Assembly: GCF_022539315.1 (NCBI RefSeq)
Contig: NC_066316.1
Span: 52,329,994-52,393,993 of the forward strand
Direction of reading: 5' to 3'
Origin: Serinus canaria
Taxonomy: Eukaryota > Chordata > Aves > Passeriformes > Fringillidae
DNA: 64,000 nucleotides
How positions within the stretch are numbered: the stretch's first letter is position 1; each line of letters opens with the position of its first letter. Shown piece after piece: positions 12,401 to 27,400 of this stretch. The notes under the pieces were generated by a model that had not been told where the DNA came from, searched no databases, and worked only from the letters and a program-made list of their open reading frames with translations. A program made the position numbers and the translations under genes.

Positions 12401-15400
12401 AAAAACAGAAATTACTTACACATTTGTATCTTTCTTTGTATGTTTATTCCTTGAAGTTGTCTTTTATTCTTTTTGGACGCTGATGTTTTTTGAGGTTTAA
12501 AAAATGTAATGTTGCAGAAAAATACTTCTGAATTGATGCTGGCAGGAATTTGTTTTTCACTGAATTAATTGTTTTAAAACACAGTGCTGAGTGCTCTTAG
12601 TGCCTTGGGTCAATCACCGATGGATTTTTAAAAATAATTCAGCAAACTGCCTGCTCCCAGAACTTATTTCTACCTATTGTAATAAAATTGTAACAGTGGC
12701 TAGAAAAATATTTCTGATATGCAGAAATACCCCAACTAGCTGCCATTCAGTCCCATGTGGAGGAGTAATTTCTGAGCTGTTGTCTTCTCTGGCTGGCACA
12801 ATGCAGTCTCCTGATCCTCTTCTTTTTCTGATATGAAAGGATTGACTTTTGAGTAGGGCCAGTTCTAGGCATAGGAAAAAAGAAAGGAGGTAGTTAGCTG
12901 GTGATGACAAAATTACTCTAACAACAGGCAGTGGTAGCTCTGGTCTATTTTGCCCCCAGCAGATCCCAGAGAGTGAGGCTGGTTGCTGGTGCCCCTTCTG
13001 AGCCAGGAGAAACTGTGACTGCAAGCCCAAGCCATGGGCAGGGAAAGTAGGCAGATGATGACGGTGCTTTTTGTTAGTTTTTCATGCCCCAAAGCCAAAT
13101 CAAAGAGTGACACTGAGTAATTTGTATCCCCCCCATTCATGAACTCTACAAGCCCTGCACTGTCAAGTGTATTTTTGGGCAAATTAAAATTATGGTAGGG
13201 TCCAGAGAGTGCCATTACCTGTAGTGTCTTATGAAATGGTTCAGTAGGAGCTAGGTAGGAAGATCACCATGAATATCCAGGTGATGCAGGGTATGAAGAT
13301 GGACTGTTTTTTCTTCTCACTCTGTTTGACCAGCATCACATGGGTAACAGGGCTGGGGTGTCCTCTCTTCTGGGTTTGGAGGTTTTTTCCTGTGTTTAAA
13401 TATTGCAATATGTGAATCAATTTAACCTTGCCTTTTTGTAGTCCACATAGTGGTTTGGACTGGCAATCAGCAGAGACCTTGAAATCACCTCTGTTAGTCT
13501 TATGACAGCTCATTATTGGGAAATTTGATTTAAGACTTGAGTTTCTTGCAAGGCGTGATACAAGGTCGCTGCAAAGGAACGTGAATTTCTGCTGTCCCTG
13601 ACTTGAAATAAAGTCCCTGACTCAGAAATAAAGTCTCTGTCCAGAGGGAAAGTTTTATTTACCTTTTTGTTCTCTCACTGCTTTGTACAACTGTGATAAT
13701 CAATGTAAGTGGGAAAAAGCTAGGGAGAAATGAGGATCTGTGGCTGCTCCATCATTCTGTGGAAATACTGGGTATGCTGTCAGGTTGCATGTCAGTAGAA
13801 TGAGAATGACAGATCATCAGAGGGTTAATATCAAATCTGTGTCAATGATAGCTTTGTGAAAATGAAGTTTCATATGAAAAGATAGGAGCTGCCTTGCCTT
13901 TTTCTTCTCTGACTCCTGCATTGATTTCATATGTGTTAGAATGATGTTTTGCCCAGCAGAGTTAGGCTGTGATGCAGCTGTCCTAACATTTGGAACTGTA
14001 TGAGCAAAACCAGTTCTATTCCTAAAGATCAGCCTGCAGTCCTCACCCCTGAGAATGTGCTTTTTTAAATTAGTGTTTTAAGATTTCTTCACTCTGACCA
14101 TCTGCCCAAGCTGTTAGCAAATCCTCATCAGGTAGATGCATCATAGTAATTTCAGTGTTATTTAATCCTTTTTGTATTTTCTGAATCTGAACATTTTAAT
14201 GTGTTGCCCAGTAAAAGCCCAGAAATGGTGCAGAGGCCTTAGATACTGGTTGGGCTTTAGAGCCTGGGCTATTACAATATCCATGCAGATCATGTAGTTT
14301 ATGATCTAGAGATAATTTGCACAAAATACAGACAATCTCCAACATGTATTGATTTTAGCCAACTTAGTGATTTGCACAACTAGAATAACTGTGATAAGTG
14401 ATGAAACTTGATGTTTTCACTTCTATTGTAATTTACACTTTCACCTTAAAACATTGCTGACAAGACTTAGAGACACACAGGCACTCTTTTTCAAGCTTAA
14501 GTGCTTTTCTTTATTGCTGGAAGCTTCAGCTCAGAAAGTGAACTCTTGACTGGGGATTTGTCACCGCTGGTTTTATTTCTGGGGTTTGCAACACTGTGGA
14601 TGCACACTTAAATGCTTGTTGTTTCACTTGACCCTTTCTGCTGAGGAGGAAGACAGGGAGGGCTCTTTGTGCCCTCTGCCTGCGTGGCTGTAGAGCAAGT
14701 GCAGGCAACAGCAGGAAAGCGATTTGGTGTTTGGTAGTCAGATCAACAAAGTAAAATAGCATTTGTTGTGAGAGAAATTTGGTCTGAATGCCCAGGAAAA
14801 CTCAGCCTGTCAGAGAAGAGGATGGTGTGTTGAAGAAACAAACTACTACAATGGCAGCATGGAAGCCAGGATGTCGAAGGCTCCCTGCCCATGGCAGAGG
14901 GGTTTGAACTATATAATCCCTAAGGTCCCTTCCAACCCCCCCAAGCATTCTGTGATTCCAAGAGCCAGGCTTTGCATTCAGCTCAGCCTGCTGCCGTGAG
15001 CTGCAGCAGTCATCTTCCCCCTCAAACCAAGGGCTGCGAAGCCAGCGCCGTGTGCCGTGTCCATGTCCGCCTCCTCAGCCAGCTGCAGCCTCTGCTGGTG
15101 TGCCCCAGTGTAAATACTGCTGGGAGCGTGTCTGGAGCAATAGGAGCTCATGGAAGAGCCCCAGCTGCAGTTCCTGTAGGGAGCAAGATGCCCAGGACAC
15201 ATGTTCCTAGGCAGTGTTTGCCCCTGGGGACAAAGGCAAAACCTTTCCCTGTGGAAAGCCTCAGCGTGGCTTGTATATCTTTCACCTTCTGCTGCTGAGG
15301 AATTTTAGTGCTTGGGCACCACCCAGGTGAGTTTCACTCAGCAGCAGCAACATCCTGAGGTAAAACCAGGGTGTGATGTGGGTAGTAAGAGAGGGTCCAG

Positions 15401-18400
15401 TTCGTGACTCCTCTCCCAATTGCTCTCCTTGCTGATAACCCCTAGAGATCAACTTACCTGAAGCACTTATGTCATAACAAGCAACAGAAAGTCACCCAGG
15501 CTGAAAGCTAATCTCTGTGGGCTTCTTTTCCCTCCCTTTCCCCCCCACAAGATCCTGGATGAATCAACAAAGAAATGACACTTCCATTGCATGCTTAGGA
15601 AAGAGATTTAGTGGGATACAATCAAGTAATTTGAGTCATGTTACAACTTCAAGTCCCCCTAAGCTGGTGGGAAATGATTCTTAGATGCTATCTGTCTTTA
15701 TGAGGAGAAAAAAATCCAAATAGTTCATTGCCAAGAAATTAGATGTATTTAAATTATGCATTTATAATGTGTTATAATTTATTTCATTGTTAATAATTCA
15801 GAACTGGCTGTGCATTTCCTTCCCTGTAAATTCATTCAATGTGTCTGAAGATTACTGGTTTGTTTCTTGGAGTTTTATAGATTTATTGCATTTCTGAGGG
15901 GAAGGAAGTGTTGGTTTTGGCACAGATGCTAAGAATATTCTTGTTCTGAAAATGTGAAGCAGTGTTCTAGTGCACTGCAAATCTGGCCTCCTTTTTGTTG
16001 ATACAGAGAAGGGTGTAGTGGTTTTCCTGCCTTACACGTTTTACCACCATGCATGATTCTCCTATTCTCATGAATTGTTCAAGTGATTGATAAAAAAAGG
16101 AGAATATTGGTATTAATAATTAGAGCTAAAAATCCATATGAGGTTTAAAACAATCACAGTAATTGCAGGGTAGTTCTGTGCTTAAATTCCTGAAGGAAAG
16201 TTTTGGAAGGCTGACCTGACTCTTATGAGAGCACACTAGATTTGATTTCTTTAAAAAGCAATGCTGTTGTTTATTCTTGCCTGAATAATGCTGCTTTTGA
16301 CACACAGAAGTAGTGTATGGAAGAAATAAGTGAGACATAAGAGAGACTGTGTCTGTGCAAGGGAATGAACAGTTAAGTAGACAACTAAGACTGGGGATAG
16401 AGCCAGTTTCTGGAGAGCTGGACAAAGACCAAGCAGAAATAGAATATACTTTAGTTGGAGGAGAAAGTAACAAGAGAGTAGCAAAACATGAGCCAGCAAA
16501 AAAAAAAAAAAAAAGAAAAAAAGAAAAAGAAAGAGATATTAACTACAAAGCATTGCAGAAATTACCTGACTGCCACTCTGCTTTAAAAGCTTTTTGTTGG
16601 GCAGTATTGTCATGTAACTGTGTCCTGTTACAGAGAGAACATGATTCTGAAAAGAGGAAGAAAGTTTGTGTTGGAAAAGCCTAGGGGAATTCTCAGAAAC
16701 CTGAAACTGAAAAAAAAAAAAAGTATCTTGGACACTTACAGCAACACCTCTCTCTTAACTCTCCCCTGCACTTCTCCTCCAGATGATTTAATTTTCCCAT
16801 TGCTACCGGAGGCAAGGGGAGGAGAAGAGGAGGAGAACACGTTTTAGCCAGATCCAGCAAGATGAACAGGGTGTTTCTGAAACATTTAATGCACCTGGAA
16901 ACTCAGTAGCTTAGTTTGAAGTGCATAGCAAAAAATGTGTTGAGGGGAAAAAAAGCATTTAATGTCACTTTTGGATCTCAAGGATTATGTATTTTTAAAG
17001 AGAAAAAGAGGAAGAAGACACCCATGAATGATGAAAACCCTTGAGAATAGAGGTTTAGGCTACTAAAAAGTTTACAAAAGCTAAGCATTATTTTCAATAC
17101 ATTTTAAACCATTAACAAAAGGTTGTGACTCTGCAGGTTTCTCTAGTTAGTAGGAGAAGCTGGACACAAAATTTGATGTCTGTCATTGCACATTGTTGCA
17201 CAGACCAATTTTTATTTGGCAAAGGCTGCAGTGGCTGCAGCTCAGCCCTGTGAAGGTTCAAGCCTTTCCCAGCTGCTTCAGTGCAAAATCAGCAAGATCT
17301 GATAGCATGCAAGAATAAAGGCCACAGAAAATCACCCTTGCATGATTTGGAGGGGTTCATGTGGCCCAGCTCTGAAATCTTCCATGAGTATTAATCAGTC
17401 CTGAAGATGGGTTTTGTGTGATAATTAAATGTTGTTCTCCCCCTCCCCCACTTAGCTGCAGATGGATCACGTCAGACCTGAAAGTCACAGACCCTGGATG
17501 TAAGTGATTCAACAAATCTGTGGCTGAAGTCGTGCCACGGATCTTGCTGGTTTTGCCTTTCCACCAGCTGTCCTTAGGGATCTGCTTGTAGAGAAAACAT
17601 CTCTCTCTCTCTTTCTGTAGCTCATCCTACCTTGCACTCAGGGTTTCCTCAGCCACAGAAGTGAAACATCAGCAGAAGGTGAGATGAGCAAAGCACCATT
17701 GCTCTATGGGATCCTTTGTTAGGTGAGCTCACCGTGATGAAGGAATCAGCTGAAGACAGCTCATGAATTCTCCCACTGCTGTGGTTAATTCTTTCTTCAG
17801 CTTTGGCAGGGGAGCAGGCTGCTCAGCCTCTGCCTGCCTGTGGTTTAGCAGATAACATCATTACACCCTGACAGTGCTATGCTGCTGGTTAGCAGATTTG
17901 GCAACCTGGTTTTCTCCCAGAGGGCCTGGATACAGCAGCAGGGCAGAAGTGAGACCAGTGTGCTCATGTCAGCAGGGAGGTGTCTAGTGGCACAGACAAG
18001 CTTTTCTTAACTCTCTAAGAATGAATACATCCTCTGTCTATAAGGGCCCAGAGATTTCTTTCTTTCAGTTTAGATTTTTTCTTGTTTGTGCAGTAAATTC
18101 CACATAACACTGAGTGAAGAGTAAAGGAAGAACAGATGCTGCTAATTAAATTAACCATTTCCTAAAAACAAATAGCAGGCACTTCAAGCTCATAAAAAAA
18201 TACCAGCATGAAGCCAATTCTTTCTGGTTTAAGTGATTACTTACATGTCTAGATGCCAATTCAGGGAAAACTTGCAAATGTAGAGAGGTTTATTTTGTCT
18301 TACTGTGGATATTTCCTTATAATTCAGTCTTTGCACCTACATTTTGGTGCCTTTTTTTTTTTCAATTTATTTTTTAATGTGTGAAGTGGTTGCAAAAGTT

Positions 18401-21400
18401 TTGAGACAAAAAATGTCCTTCTTGTGGGACATCCAGGTGTTTACCTGGAAAAAGAGCCCCTTGCATTGAGCTGCATGTCAGTGAAATTAGTGATGAGAAC
18501 TTTTCCCTGCACAAAAACCTACATGTTTTTTAGTTAGTCCTTGCAGTATTTTCACCAATTACTCACCTCTTCCTACCTGCAGAGTTTTTGTACTTATAAA
18601 AGCAACATCCAGATGCACCCCAGACAAGTACTATGACTTCATATAAAATTGAGATTACATGCAACAGCTTGACCAAAGCACATCAGGGGCAGTATTCTAG
18701 CACATTTAGCCCTGGCTTTACACTCTGGCTCATTTCAGTTGTGAAAATAGTGGGTTTATTAAAATATTACATAAAAGATATGGAGTCAAAGGTCCTTTCT
18801 AAAAGCCAGCATGCAGGGCCATGGATTCCAGAGTATTTAGAAATGAGGCTCTTCCCTCTGTATGAATAACAAGAGTCACTTCATATTTTGTGTTTGTGTT
18901 TTTCTGTGCTCAGTTGCCTCCCTGGGGAGCAGGTGCTGAGCCTGGAGTGCTGCCACTGCTGGGGAAGGGAACTGTGCATCCCTGTGAGCTCCACACTCCA
19001 GCCAGGGGGCATTCCCAGCCTGTATGCTGCCCCTTTTATTGCATAAAATGTGCAGTGTTAGTAGCAGATAAAGCTCTGGTATTCCTAGCACATGAGCAAA
19101 TTGAGCAGATAACAGTGTTTTGTCTTGCTCTGAGTGTGAAGAAAATGTGTGTGCCATAGTAATCAATTTTTGTTTTCTTGTCATTCATTTCTTTTTTTCT
19201 CCTTAACTTTTTTCAAAGCTAAACTTCCCACAAAACTCAATTATACTCTAAAAGTCTGTTTTGGCATGAAAGGTAATTAAAAGTCCACTCAAACCTTTGA
19301 TTCCCACGTGGTTTAGAAGACAGAAGCTTGAAGTTAGCAGAGAGGCTGACTGAGGTGGGAAGGCAATGTTGGTGATGGAGCTGTTTGGATTGGAATCTTT
19401 GAGGACACTTCTGAAGGTTTTTTGTCCTCCTCAGAGCAGGTGTTACCTGAAAGAGGATCATGTTTTCCCTGGTATCCTGACACAATCCATGGACCCTTGC
19501 CTTTAGCTGGCTGCTCCAGCATTGCTGAGCTGATTTGGTGAAGGCTGATTTACATGGGTCACTGGCTGGGTGCTTGGCCAGGCTGCTCCTCCTGTGCTGA
19601 GCCCTGACCAAAAACTAAAGGCAGCCTTTCAAATGCAAGGCTGTGTACAGCCCTGTTGTATGTTGTTTGTGTACACGTTCACAAGCATGGAACTAAAGTG
19701 TCCTGGTTTAAGTGAAACTGAAATATACTTTATTTATTATTTATTTATGCACTGAATACTTATGGAACTGGTTCTCAGTGACCACTATTCACAAATGCAT
19801 GAAATGTCATAACTTGTCAAAAAGCTGCTGAGTGGGACACATCTTGCATTTCTGTGCTTTCCAGTTTAGCATGTTATCATTGATCCTATACAAGAATTTT
19901 AAAAAAATAGATTAAAAGAGCCAGTTAATGCTTGATTTAGTTTAATTTCATTCCTTCTACAACAAGAAAATATTCAGTGAAGGTTAGAGGTGTTTTTCTA
20001 GCACTTTTTTTAAACCTGAATCAGACTGTGCTGTTGTGCTTACCTATATTCCTTGTATTCTTCATTTGTATTGATATACAGAACATTTCCTGCTAGATAC
20101 AGAAACCTTGTGGTTCGCTTATTGTGGTTTATAGATGTTTCATCACAATTCCAGGTTTTTCTCTGATCTTCCCTAGCTCTTGTGAGCACAGCATGTGACA
20201 GAAATGCTTTCCCACAGCAAGGAGTTGCATGCTGTAATGCACCAGTCACTTTTTGGGTCTCTCCTGGTGTTAAAATTACCACTCTCTCCCAAAGTTCAGC
20301 ATCCAGCTAGGGTGAAAAGTGAGTACAGGTTCTAAAAATGTTGAATATGTGTGTGAAGATGGGCCAAGTACTTGCATGTTAGCAAGAGTGGGAGGGAGGT
20401 TTAAGGGAAATTGTAAACCTTTTTCAAGGCAAGAAAAATGACTGAACTCTCTATCACTTCTTTTCATTTCCAAAATGTCACAGCTTCTTGCTAAGCTCAA
20501 CAGAGTTGCCATCATTTATTTGTAAGCTGCTTGAAGGTTCTCTTTTAAAGAATAGTTATTAACCTTTCTATTTTAAAACCTGTTCTCATACAAAGCATTT
20601 TTCACTGCAGATGGAGTTACAAGGCAGTTTTTTTTTCAGTATGGCATAGAATTTTTTGGGAGTTATTTCCTGAGGGAGGTAAATTTCCAGGGACTGCAGG
20701 AAGGTCCTCTGCTCCTTCAGTTGAGGCTGGAGCTCAACAGGTTCCAAACCACACAGTGCAAGTAAAGCTGGGGAGTGGCTGTGAAGACATTGTGCCTTGC
20801 AGAGGGGCTCAGGGACTGGGTTTGACTCCTGCTTGCCATTCCAGGGCTCTCCAGTGTTCCTTCCGTGCCCCCTGGGCATGGGGAAAAGACCATCCATCAC
20901 CTGTGGGATCTCTGCTTTCCTTTCCCTCCTTGGGTCCCTGCAGTGATGTTATTTTGGGGTCTGCTGGCTGGGAAGAGCAGAAACCCAAGCAAGCCCTGCC
21001 TGCTAGGGTGGACTGCTCACCTCTGGGCAAACCCTAGGAGAGACACCCTGTGGAAGTGGAAGTGCCACCAGTGGAACAGTGATTGCTCCTTCCTTTGTGG
21101 GACACTGTCCACGTGTTGATTCATTGTTAACCAAGCTGGTAATTAGCCCTTCCTCTCCCTTGTTGGGTGCATCAGCTGCTGGGTGAGTTGCAGAAAGCCC
21201 AGGATGAGAAACAGTCAGGTCAGGCAGAAATTGCAAGCAGGAATTTCTGGAGTATTCCTGTGGGATTTCCTAAGAAATGGCTCGCTTTCCCAGGGACCGA
21301 TGGAAACAGGCGAGCGCTCTGGCACACGCTGTTCCCTCTCTAGGAAAACATTTGGTAGTAGTTTAAAAAAGAAAGCTTTATAGACCTTAAATAATGCCAA

Positions 21401-24400
21401 AGATGAATTTGGTGAAGACTGATGCTGTACATACTTTATTTGCAAGGATTTGGAATTTCCAGTGCTGCTTGGAGTTGCTAGCAGTAGGTCCAGGGCTTGC
21501 CAGTCATATTCGGGATTTTTTGCACCACCTCTTCTATTTTAATCAAGTTTTTATTATGGCACTCTTAGGAACATGGCTAAATAGTAAAGCTTTTGTGCTC
21601 AATTCATCAGTATCAACAAGGTCATGGCACTGGTAATCATAAAACTAAAGAAACTTGATAATTGTGAGAACAGCTTCTGTTTCATTTGGGTTTTTAAGTA
21701 ATTCATGTCAGTGTTTTGTATTCTGGCTTGGGAGTACTCAAGGGTCATGTAGCCTGGTTTACCTCTAAATAAGTAAGAAATAATAAAAATATTTTTTAAT
21801 GAAAGCTAGGTTGTTTAAAGGTTTAAAGACAGTCTCAAAGAAAATACAGAATACAGTGAAGCGTGTCATTCCATCTAGTTTGGAGTGACCTTTGTCCACA
21901 TTAAATAGGCTAAATTATTCTTCTTGTTTATATTGGGTTTTGTATAAAGTAAAAAATCAATATATTATCGATTCACAATCAGCCTGAATGCATCATAATG
22001 GTAATTGGAAGGCTTAAAATGTTTCATTGGGCTATGATGACTGCTAATTCCTAATTCCACTTAGAAAAAAGGAAAGGTTTTCCTGCACAGCAATGTATTG
22101 ATGCATGGTGGAGTAGCTGGGTGGGCTCAGGTGTCCCTGACAGACAGACAGGCATTTCTTCTGGTGCCCTTTGAAGCTCTGTGTGCAGAAGCTAAGTACT
22201 GAATGAACATATTAGGCCATGCTGTAGTATAGTGCTGGAAAGCACTGGTGGGGAGGAAATGAAATCTGGTGGTTTTTCTGTTGGTGCTTGCTTTCTGGCT
22301 CAAGGGATCCTCATCCAACTCCAGCTAAAGCAGTTCAGTTCAAGCTGGCATATAAAAGTTGAAGTTGGCATTTTGTTTTAGTCTACAGACAGCAAAGATT
22401 TATTTTATGATTGCTTAAAATGTCAATGTCTGAATGAGAAAGTTAGGGAGGGACGTGCTGGCAAACAAACTCACAGGGGCTTGTAGATAGCTAATTTTTT
22501 TTTTTTTTTTAATGCAGCAGCTGAGCAGGTGTCAATGAAAATCAGAAATCTGTTGTTCAAGCTATTGTCTCTCATTTTATACTTGGAGCTGAAACAAGAA
22601 GGGTCTTTCTGGTGTTTGTCCATACCCCTCTTTAAACAAAGAGGTTCTGATCTATGGCCAGCCCTCTTTAAGCACTGTGATAATGCAGTCATTCATTATT
22701 AACAGAGAGCAGAGAAGTGGAGGCCCCAAACACGCCAGGAACAGCCAAGTGGGGAAATGAAGGTATCAATTATGTATCTGCCATGTGGATGATGCTCTTA
22801 CAGAGTAGATGTTTTCCCCTAAGGGAAGAATCTGCTGGGAGAGCAAAGCATGTTCTCAGTGCCTTCTCTGACAACAAGATGACATCTCCCCACCTGAAGC
22901 TTCAACAAGCCCTTTTCCTGACCCCCTCTCCCTCCCAGGAGTGCTTGATGCTCTGCTTAGTCCTGGACTGGTGCCTGGATCTAAAAGGAGAGTGCTGCTG
23001 GCACTCCCACAGGGAAGTGGGATCCTGTTTTCCAGCCCTACCTCCACAAGTGACAGGCACCTGTGCCCCCAGGGTGAGCTGTGAGCAGGGCAGGCTCCAG
23101 CCCAGCATCCCAGTGCAATGAGCTGGAGGGCAGCAGCTTTCTCTTTAGCTTTCCAGCTAAAGGTGTTTTTATTGCCAGCACCTCACTTCCATCAACACTG
23201 ATTCCATGGAAAGGCTGAAGTAAAAAAATATGTATGAATGCAGCCTCAAAGCTTCATGAAGGTGGTACTTCAATTCCACTGGGTTTTACTACAGCGATTT
23301 ACAGTGCCATCACCCTGCTTGATGGAATTACTGCTTCTTGATTGTAGGAGAGGGAGCATAATGTTTTTTAAAATAAAACTGAATCCCATCTCAGTTGCAC
23401 AGACCCGTCCTGTGACAAGGACACGAGCATGTCCTGCTGAGAAGGGCAGCTGAGCTAAAAAATATATCAGCTTGTGCCTGATTTCCCCTACCTTGGCCCT
23501 AGTAAAGAACAAGCTACAGGCAGTAAAACAGCTGTTTGCTGTGTGGCTGGGGATGAAGAGGGTAATGAAACATGATGCAGAATAAAAGTCAGCTGCAACT
23601 TGGCAACTCCCTTCTCCTCATAGCAAAGAAGATAACTTAGACTGTATTAAGAATTATGATATTATACATACAGAATGATATGAATGATTTTTACAGGCTG
23701 TGGTTTTAGAGTTGGCACGTTAGTATTTTGACTAAGAAGATTGTGTTAAATCATTAATAGGTTTTTCTGAGTATTTTGGAGTTTCGCTATTATTGTTTAT
23801 TCAAGCTGGTATCTAGCAACAAAGACGAGCATTTTGAAGGCAGCTAAAAACTGAACTTAAAAATAAACACAGTTCTTTCTACAAAGACAGCAGAGCTAAA
23901 AGCCTGTACAAATATTTGCAATGACAGCAACAATCAGAAATTTGTTGGTTGGGTTTAAAAGTGTTCTTGACCTCCTGGCAGGGTTCTGAGGCCAGCAAGG
24001 TCACAGAAAGAGACTTTTTGCTTTGAGGTTGACTTGCACACATTTGGACAAGTGCATTAGTGCAGTATGCTGTTTCCTGTACTAGAAAAAAAGGTGTTGA
24101 AGTGGTGCCAGTAAAGAAGAAAATGGTGCTCTTGAGAGGCAGCACAATGAGCCCTGGGCTGTCCTGTCCCAGGCATTTAATGACATGATGATCAAGTTGC
24201 TCCTAAGGTTTTGGGTATGTTAATGTTCTGTAATTTGTAGATCAGGAACTCCTTGTCATAGTTCTTAGGAGTGGGGAAGCATTGGGATGGGAGCCCACAG
24301 AACCAAAATTGCTTTCAGATATATAAACATGTTAATTGTGAAATATTTGATTTAAGGTAGTAATAATAAACATGTAATATTCATACATAATTGTGTTTGG

Positions 24401-27400
24401 CAAGGGCACTAGCTGGTCTGGAATGAGTTGGGCTGGGTTCCCCAACTTTTTCATGCTGAAGAGGAAAACAGCTGATGATGTTAGCACTTCAGGTGGTCAT
24501 TGCTTCAGCGCTGGATGTGTTGAAGGCATCAGAGCATCTCTCACACCTGTTGGCAGTGAGCTCAGGTGATCACTTCCTGGCAGAAGTCTTCCAAACTTCT
24601 CTCCCCTTCACTCCTGTTCTGTTCCTGTCCCAGCTCAATGGTACATTCTCCAGCTCAGAAGTAGGAGCTGACTCAGTTTTGGAAACCCAGACAAAAGGCT
24701 GTTTTGTCTCAGGGCAGTGATGATGTGCAGCCTTACAAATGGCTGGTGGTTCATCCAGGGTTTCTGTTGTGCTGGTGATGCTGAGATGACTGGAAGCCCA
24801 CTTGTGTGGGCAGCATCTCTGTAAAGCTCTGCCTGCAGTGGTGCTTCCTTCTGGGGACTCAGCCAGAGGTCTGCAGGGAAATGCCTCTGTCTTTCCAGGT
24901 ATAGCTGGCATGCCTGAAAGGCATCAGGGAGGGATCAGCAGTGAGTCCTTTAGCCAGTGATGTGGAGTGAGCAGAATAATCTCCTAACATCCTGCAGCAT
25001 CTCCTTTGGGATGATGGACACCTCCAGAGGATCCAGCAAGCTGAGACCTGTGACACCCTCTGGCTTGCTTAGGGAGAGGAGAGACAAACAGCTCAGGGTA
25101 ACTTTGGCTATGCTTTTACTCTTTTCCTAGGTTTTTGACCTGGCATGTTTGGGGGCAGATGGAGAGTAAATTGCTGCTAACTGGGGTGGTGGAAACCAGG
25201 GCCAAAGGCTTCCCCCTGACTCTCCTCACCCAGTTTTATCTCAGCATTGGTATAACACACCTATCAACTACTGCAAAGGTGGTTGCTTTTAATTCCTCTT
25301 TGTCACCACACAGGAGAGGGGCCACAGGTGCTTCAGTTTATTTTCACACTTCTAGCCAATATCTGCTGGGGAGATTTACCACTTGCCTGCAGCTAAAAAG
25401 ATTTGTTGTGAATTTATTACAGTTATATTTCTCCCCCATAATAAGGCTATGCCAAAAAAAGTCAGTAAAGAAGTATTTCCAGTTTTGCAGTTCTGGTTTT
25501 CAGATGTGATGTTTTAAAATATCAATACAGAATTTAATAAGATGAGTACATGCACCTTACTTTTTGGTGAAATTACAAAATCATCCAATAAAATATTTAA
25601 ACTATAAATAGAAATGCATACCATTGAACTCCAAGGAGATTTATCCCTTAATATTCAGACACAAGAAGCATTAATTTTCAATTAGCAGCTCAGTTGCTCA
25701 AAGTAGTTAGGTTGCTCTTTTATGTACAATACTTTTAGTTGTTGTTTTTTCTATCCCCCCACATGTCACTGTGCCTGGATTTTTTTTCCCCCCTGTTTTT
25801 GTGGAGGAGTTGCTTTGACCTTTGATATGATGTTTTGTATATCTGGAAAATGTGACTGTCTGGAAACTTTCCATTTGCTGATTTTTTCTCAAGTATTGGG
25901 GTTGAAGAAAAAAAGAGTAAGCAGCCTGCATTAAACCTATGATCCCTTTCCTTCTGGTTGGAGCCAGCTGTGTCCAGGATGAAAGAGGAGGTAGCAAGAA
26001 GATTTTTGGCCAGATTGCTTTCAAACCTGTATAACAGGATGGCTGAGCATTTGCTTGTTCCTTCTTCAGGAAGCTGGAAGTGTGGAAGTTAAGCATTTTA
26101 TTGAAGGGGAGGAAGAAGTTGTGTAGCTGTTCCAATAAGGACTGCATGTTGCAGTCAATAATTAATTGACTGCAACAATTAAATGTCAATAAACAATTAA
26201 AAATGTCAATAATTAATTTACAAACACATGTTTGTGGGCCTACTGCAAACTTAGGTTAGATCTTTCTTTTTTTTTTTTTTTTTTTTTTCCCCAGACCTTA
26301 AGAGAATCCCTGATGTGTTTTGACATAAGAAATAGCTGGGAAGAGAGGTGGTGTGATTGTAGAGGTCTGACTGCTGTGCTCAGTGTGCTGTAGAGCACAC
26401 CTAGCACAGATGCCAGTGCAGATAGAGCAGATCAGCTGTGAACCATGAAGTTCCTGCATGGGAAGTGTAATTGAGTGAGGCTGCATAGCCCTGACTGGCT
26501 GTGTTGCCTTTTATTTTTAGTGTCTCTGCAGAGTGTCCTACACTCATAACTTAGCTTTTTTTCTCTATAGAATTAAAAGTGAGTGAAAGCTTACAAGTGT
26601 GTTACCTGCATTTGGGATGCACTAGCAAGAGACAATTTGCGGTAATGAGAGCCACAAAAACAGCAATTTAGGCTGAGGTGGTTATTGTGACCAGGAAAAA
26701 GAAAAAGCAACATTTTTTTACCCCAGTGATGCAGCAAGCACATGTCAAGCCCTAAAGTTAACCCTGTTATATGTCCTATTTCCTGTGTAATTAGTAGGAA
26801 GTCCAGGTGAGGTCTCCTGCTTGCTTGCTGGGGATCATTGTAGGACTAGGGCATTCTACCTAAGAGACAGATAACTAAATAATCCAGTTAATCCCAGGTG
26901 TTCAGCCAAGAAAGCGAGAACTAGGAAAAAATCCATCATTGTTTGAAACTCTGGTCATATTTCTTCTCTGCACACTGCAGAAGAGCAAGTGTGGCTGAGC
27001 ATCCCTGTGAGCCATGCAGCTCTTTGAAACGTGGAGCCGTGAGCATCCACGCTATGACTTCCAGGGAAGCACAGGCTTCCCTCTTTTCCTTTGAAGGGCC
27101 TGTGTAGCAGTACCTATGATTTTGCAGAGCTTAGGTAGGGGCTTACCACAGGCAGAACAGACTGTGATCTTTTGGGCTGAACTTTCCACTCTTGCCAGGT
27201 TTGACTTCCTGCAGCAAAGTAACATTTTGCCTATGGAAGCAGTGGGAGTTGCAAGGTTTGGACTTGGAGCCGTTTCTGGTCTTTGGCACTGCTGATCCAA
27301 GTGTGATTCCAACAGCCCCAGAAGTGTGTGTGTATCCATTTGTGCGTGTATCCATGTAGAAACCTGGAGGTATTCAGGCCATTGTCTCCATCCCTGCTGC

